64,000 nucleotides of DNA, taken from contig NZ_SJPF01000003.1 of NCBI RefSeq assembly GCF_007859755.1, forward strand, positions 620,001 to 684,000, in the 5' to 3' direction. This document shows positions 58,045 to 64,000 of this stretch, one piece after another. The DNA comes from Blastopirellula retiformator. Lineage in GTDB: Bacteria > Planctomycetota > Planctomycetia > Pirellulales > Pirellulaceae. The position numbers and the translations under genes are program-made. The notes under the pieces were generated by a model. It was not told the DNA's origin. It saw only the letters and a program-made list of their open reading frames with translations, and did no database searches. How positions within the stretch are numbered: the stretch's first letter is position 1; every line of letters begins with the position of its first letter.

Positions 58045-58722
58045 ATGGTACAGCATTCGAAGCGTTATCGCGCCCTTGCCGAAAAGACCTCGGAAGAGGT
58101 TATGCCGCTCGACAAGGCGGTTGAGCTGTTGAAGACCTTCAATACCACCAAGTTCGACCAAACCGTCGACTGCGCCATGCGTCTGGGCATCGACCCCAAG
58201 CAAGCCGATCAGCTGGTTCGCGGCGCCATTGTGTTGCCGCACGGCATCGGTAAAGAGCTGCGAGTGGTCGTCTTCGCCAAGGGCGACAATGTTCGCCTGG
58301 CCGAAGAGTCGGGCGCCGACGCCGTGGGCGCCGAAGACCTGGCCAAGAAGATCAAAGATGGCTGGCTCGATTTCGACGCCTGCATCGCGACGCCGGACAT
58401 GATGGGTCTGGTCGGTCCGCTTGGTCGCGTGCTTGGTCCGCGTGGTTTGATGCCGTCGCCGCGCGCCGGCACGGTCACGCCGGACGTCGCTCGCGTCGTC
58501 AAAGAATACAAGGCGGGTAAAGTCGAGTTCCGCAACGACGCCACCGGCATCGTGCACGCGGTGGTCGGCAAGATGAGCTTCGACGAAGCGAAGCTGGTCG
58601 ACAACATCCGCGCGTTCATGGATCAAATCCTTAGCATGAAGCCCGCCGCCGCGAAGGGCATTTACGTGAAGAGCGTAGCGATTGCCGCGACGATGAGTCC
58701 TGGCGTCCGCGTCGCGCTGTAA
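58045..58722 (+). CDS. rplA: 50S ribosomal protein L1
   Basis: A 225-residue L1 that begins [19 protein letters not shown], with [20 protein letters not shown] as the RNA-binding loop. In E. coli L1 represses its own operon by binding the leader; a similar site should lie in the rplK region. It starts 78 bp after rplK. Confidence 0.98.
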   Translation: MVQHSKRYRALAEKTSEEVMPLDKAVELLKTFNTTKFDQTVDCAMRLGIDPKQADQLVRGAIVLPHGIGKELRVVVFAKGDNVRLAEESGADAVGAEDLAKKIKDGWLDFDACIATPDMMGLVGPLGRVLGPRGLMPSPRAGTVTPDVARVVKEYKAGKVEFRNDATGIVHAVVGKMSFDEAKLVDNIRAFMDQILSMKPAAAKGIYVKSVAIAATMSPGVRVAL

Positions 58723-58777
58723 GCCGTTCATTCCCGTCGTCCGCCGGGTGGTGGACCTCACTTAAAGCAGAACAGTC

Positions 58778-59299
58778 ATGAGCAAATTCGTAAAAGAGTT
58801 GTTGACGAAAGAGATTTCCAATCGTCTTGACGGCGTGTCGGATCTCTTGGTGGTCGACGTCGCCGGGCTTGACGCCAACAAGACCGTCGAAGTTCGTCGC
58901 ACCTTTCGCGATCGAAACATCAACATGCTGGTCGTGAAGAAGACCCTGGCCCGTCGTGCTTGCGAAGGCACGTCGCTCGGTCCGGCCTTCACCGACATTG
59001 AAGGCAGTGCGGCGGTCGTGTGGGGCGGCGAAGACATCGTCGACCTGGCGAAAGAGATCGTCAAGCTGCACGAAGACAAGAAGATGCCGAAATTCACGGC
59101 CAAGGGTGGCGTGATGGACGGCGAGGCTTTGACGGCCGACAAGGTGGTCGAAGTCAGTAAGTGGCCGAACCGCGCCGAGCAGCTGAGCCTGCTGGTGGGT
59201 CAGATTCTGGGTCCGGGACGCACCCTGGCCGCTCAGATCAAAGGCCCGGGCGCCAAGCTCGCCAGTCAAGTCAAAAAGCTGGGCGAAGGGGACGAGTAA
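58778..59299 (+). CDS. rplJ: 50S ribosomal protein L10
   Basis: A 173-residue L10 that anchors the L7/L12 stalk. Seen: LLVVDVAGLDANKTVEVRRT, MLVVKKTLARRACEGT and the C-terminal helix LAAQIKGPGAKLASQVKKL that binds L7/L12 dimers. It starts 55 bp after rplA. Confidence 0.97.
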   Translation: MSKFVKELLTKEISNRLDGVSDLLVVDVAGLDANKTVEVRRTFRDRNINMLVVKKTLARRACEGTSLGPAFTDIEGSAAVVWGGEDIVDLAKEIVKLHEDKKMPKFTAKGGVMDGEALTADKVVEVSKWPNRAEQLSLLVGQILGPGRTLAAQIKGPGAKLASQVKKLGEGDE

Positions 59300-59421
59300 C
59301 TCGTCTGAGTCGACCAACTGTCCGCACACGGCTGTTACGCCAAACCCGTTACGAAATAAACAATATAGATTTTTCGCCCAACCGCCGGTTGGGCCCATGT
59401 TGAGAAAGGATCGACACGAAG

Positions 59422-59829
59422 ATGTCCGAAGAAACCGCCACGATCGAAATCTCGGAAGAATTGAAGTCCCTGGGCGATCAGATCGCCACGTTGACCCTGA
59501 AGCAAGCGGTCGAACTGGGCAACTACCTGAAAGACGCTCACGGCATTGAAGCTGCCGCTGGCGGCGGCGTTGTCATGGCTGGTCCGGCCGGTCCGGCTGA
59601 TGAAGCTGCCGAAGTACAGACCGAGTTCGACGTCATCATGACCAGCTTCGGCGGCAACAAGATTGCGGTGATCAAGGCCATCCGTGCCATCACCGGCTTG
59701 GGCCTGAAGGAAGCCAAGGAAATGACCGAAGGCGTTCCGAGCAAGGTCAAGGAAGGCGTCTCGAAGGAAGATGCCGAAAAGGTCAAGACCGAGCTGACCG
59801 ATGCGGGCGCCGAAGTCGAAATCAAGTAG
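59422..59829 (+). CDS. rplL: 50S ribosomal protein L7/L12
   Basis: A 135-residue L7/L12. N-terminal dimer domain with [20 protein letters not shown], an Ala/Gly-rich hinge with [20 protein letters not shown], and the C-terminal factor-binding domain [29 protein letters not shown] precedes ATG 59422. Upstream, GCCCAACC (59376-59383) and GGTTGGGC (59387-59394) form a hairpin in the rplJ-rplL gap. Confidence 0.98.
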   Translation: MSEETATIEISEELKSLGDQIATLTLKQAVELGNYLKDAHGIEAAAGGGVVMAGPAGPADEAAEVQTEFDVIMTSFGGNKIAVIKAIRAITGLGLKEAKEMTEGVPSKVKEGVSKEDAEKVKTELTDAGAEVEIK

Positions 59830-60223
59830 TCGATTTTTCGACCACTGATTTTGATTTGACGGAATCCCTGTATTCACTTCGACGTCGCCTACCGTATACT
59901 AGGAGGCGACGTCGCGAGGTGTGGTCTTGAATTTAACCGGTTTCTCTACTTTTCTCCTGCGCATGGACGGTTCCCAGGGAGCGGTGCGCGCAGTGAATGG
60001 CAGGGAGGGGATCGCTTCCAGGATTGGAATAGCGGTTCTCGCGTGGGCGGCTTACCCAGTGTGGGTATTTTGCCGCCCATCGGCTAGTTCTTGCCCACGC
60101 GTGCGTCTTTCACTCCCCCTTTGCTCGCTCGCACGTCTGGCGCCGAGAATTCTTTCTCGCGCCTCGCAGTGCTAGCAGCGCAGTCGTTCGATCTCCGAAC
60201 TTGCCCAGGAGTAGCAGCGTCCT
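59830..60223 (+). promoter_or_regulatory. structured rplL-rpoB leader region with alternative hairpins
   Basis: A 394-bp noncoding stretch. Near its start a hairpin CGACGTCGCCT (59880-59890) and AGGCGACGTCG (59904-59914) has no T-run. Further down, CGCGTGGGC (60040-60048) can pair with GCCCACGCG (60093-60101), or its last four bases can pair within GGGCGGC (60045-60051) and GCCGCCC (60072-60078); TACCCA/TGGGTA (60053-60067) nests inside both. Two such exclusive folds suit an attenuator that sets the ratio of rplL to rpoB. TATACT at 59895-59900 may be a promoter. Confidence 0.5.
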
Positions 60224-63967
<3,744 letters not shown>

Positions 63968-64000
63968 TGACGTCCGGTCGTAGGCCGCTGCAAAATGCCG

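Noticed and set aside
59921-60175. A possible small gene between rplL and rpoB
   Set aside because: No family features, no binding site, and it overlaps the paired RNA structure; a leader is the simpler reading.

Overview
The window looks like chromosome of a planctomycete, most likely Pirellulaceae of the Blastopirellula/Bremerella type. This rests on the conserved tRNA-tuf-tRNA-secE-nusG-rplKAJL-rpoB block at the right end, on an Asp/Glu/Ala-rich moderately GC-rich proteome with many secreted or lipid-anchored proteins of unknown function, on remnants of sulfatase and FAD-oxidoreductase genes, and on genes with planctomycete-style extensions (NusG, ScpB, SecE). There is no rRNA operon, prophage, CRISPR array or autonomous transposase.

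Layout. 1-10.7 kb: small membrane proteins, an epimerase/bioF/voltage-sensor-like operon, an EVE protein, a glmU-N/prs pair, two 47-residue membrane peptides, a chimeric sulfatase/FAD-oxidoreductase pseudogene and an NtrC-type regulator. 11-15.6 kb: a NarL-type regulator, a CDGSH protein, an ECF sigma factor and the first copies of two dispersed repeat families. 15.2-18.6 kb: folK-panC-lgt-cupin operon, the Lgt carrying an inserted PDZ-like domain. 19-26.5 kb: nitrilase-like hydrolase, glycosyltransferase/flippase pair, RNase HII-like protein and a 1021-residue Ycf48-like secreted protein. 26.7-32 kb: CheY-like regulator, CheV with an added HPt-like domain, hemerythrin-like protein, universal stress protein, MreB paralogue and a coiled-coil membrane protein pair with a near-consensus promoter. 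32.4-41.6 kb: lnt, moeA, pabA/trpG, a protein with repeated helical motifs, a TPR protein, a ParDE-like toxin-antitoxin pair with a broken antitoxin, and scpB. 41.6-53.5 kb: isomerase, AcpH-like, site-2 protease, three FliL-like lipoproteins, ROK kinase, a CinA-like/NadD-like fusion, secreted unknowns and a group of HTH + sigma-70 regions. 53.9-64 kb: translation/transcription block ending with complete rpoB.

Most unusual structure: a family of 115-150 bp stem-loop-rich elements (four copies). Three copies are flanked by direct 4-bp YTAR repeats (CTAA or CTAG), which is what a non-autonomous IS5-type transposition product would leave. Because YTAR contains TAA/TAG, several copies sit exactly on stop codons and regenerate them; one fills the whole gap between two convergent genes, and another has truncated a gene. 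I could not run searches, so family names come from motif recognition in the translated sequence.
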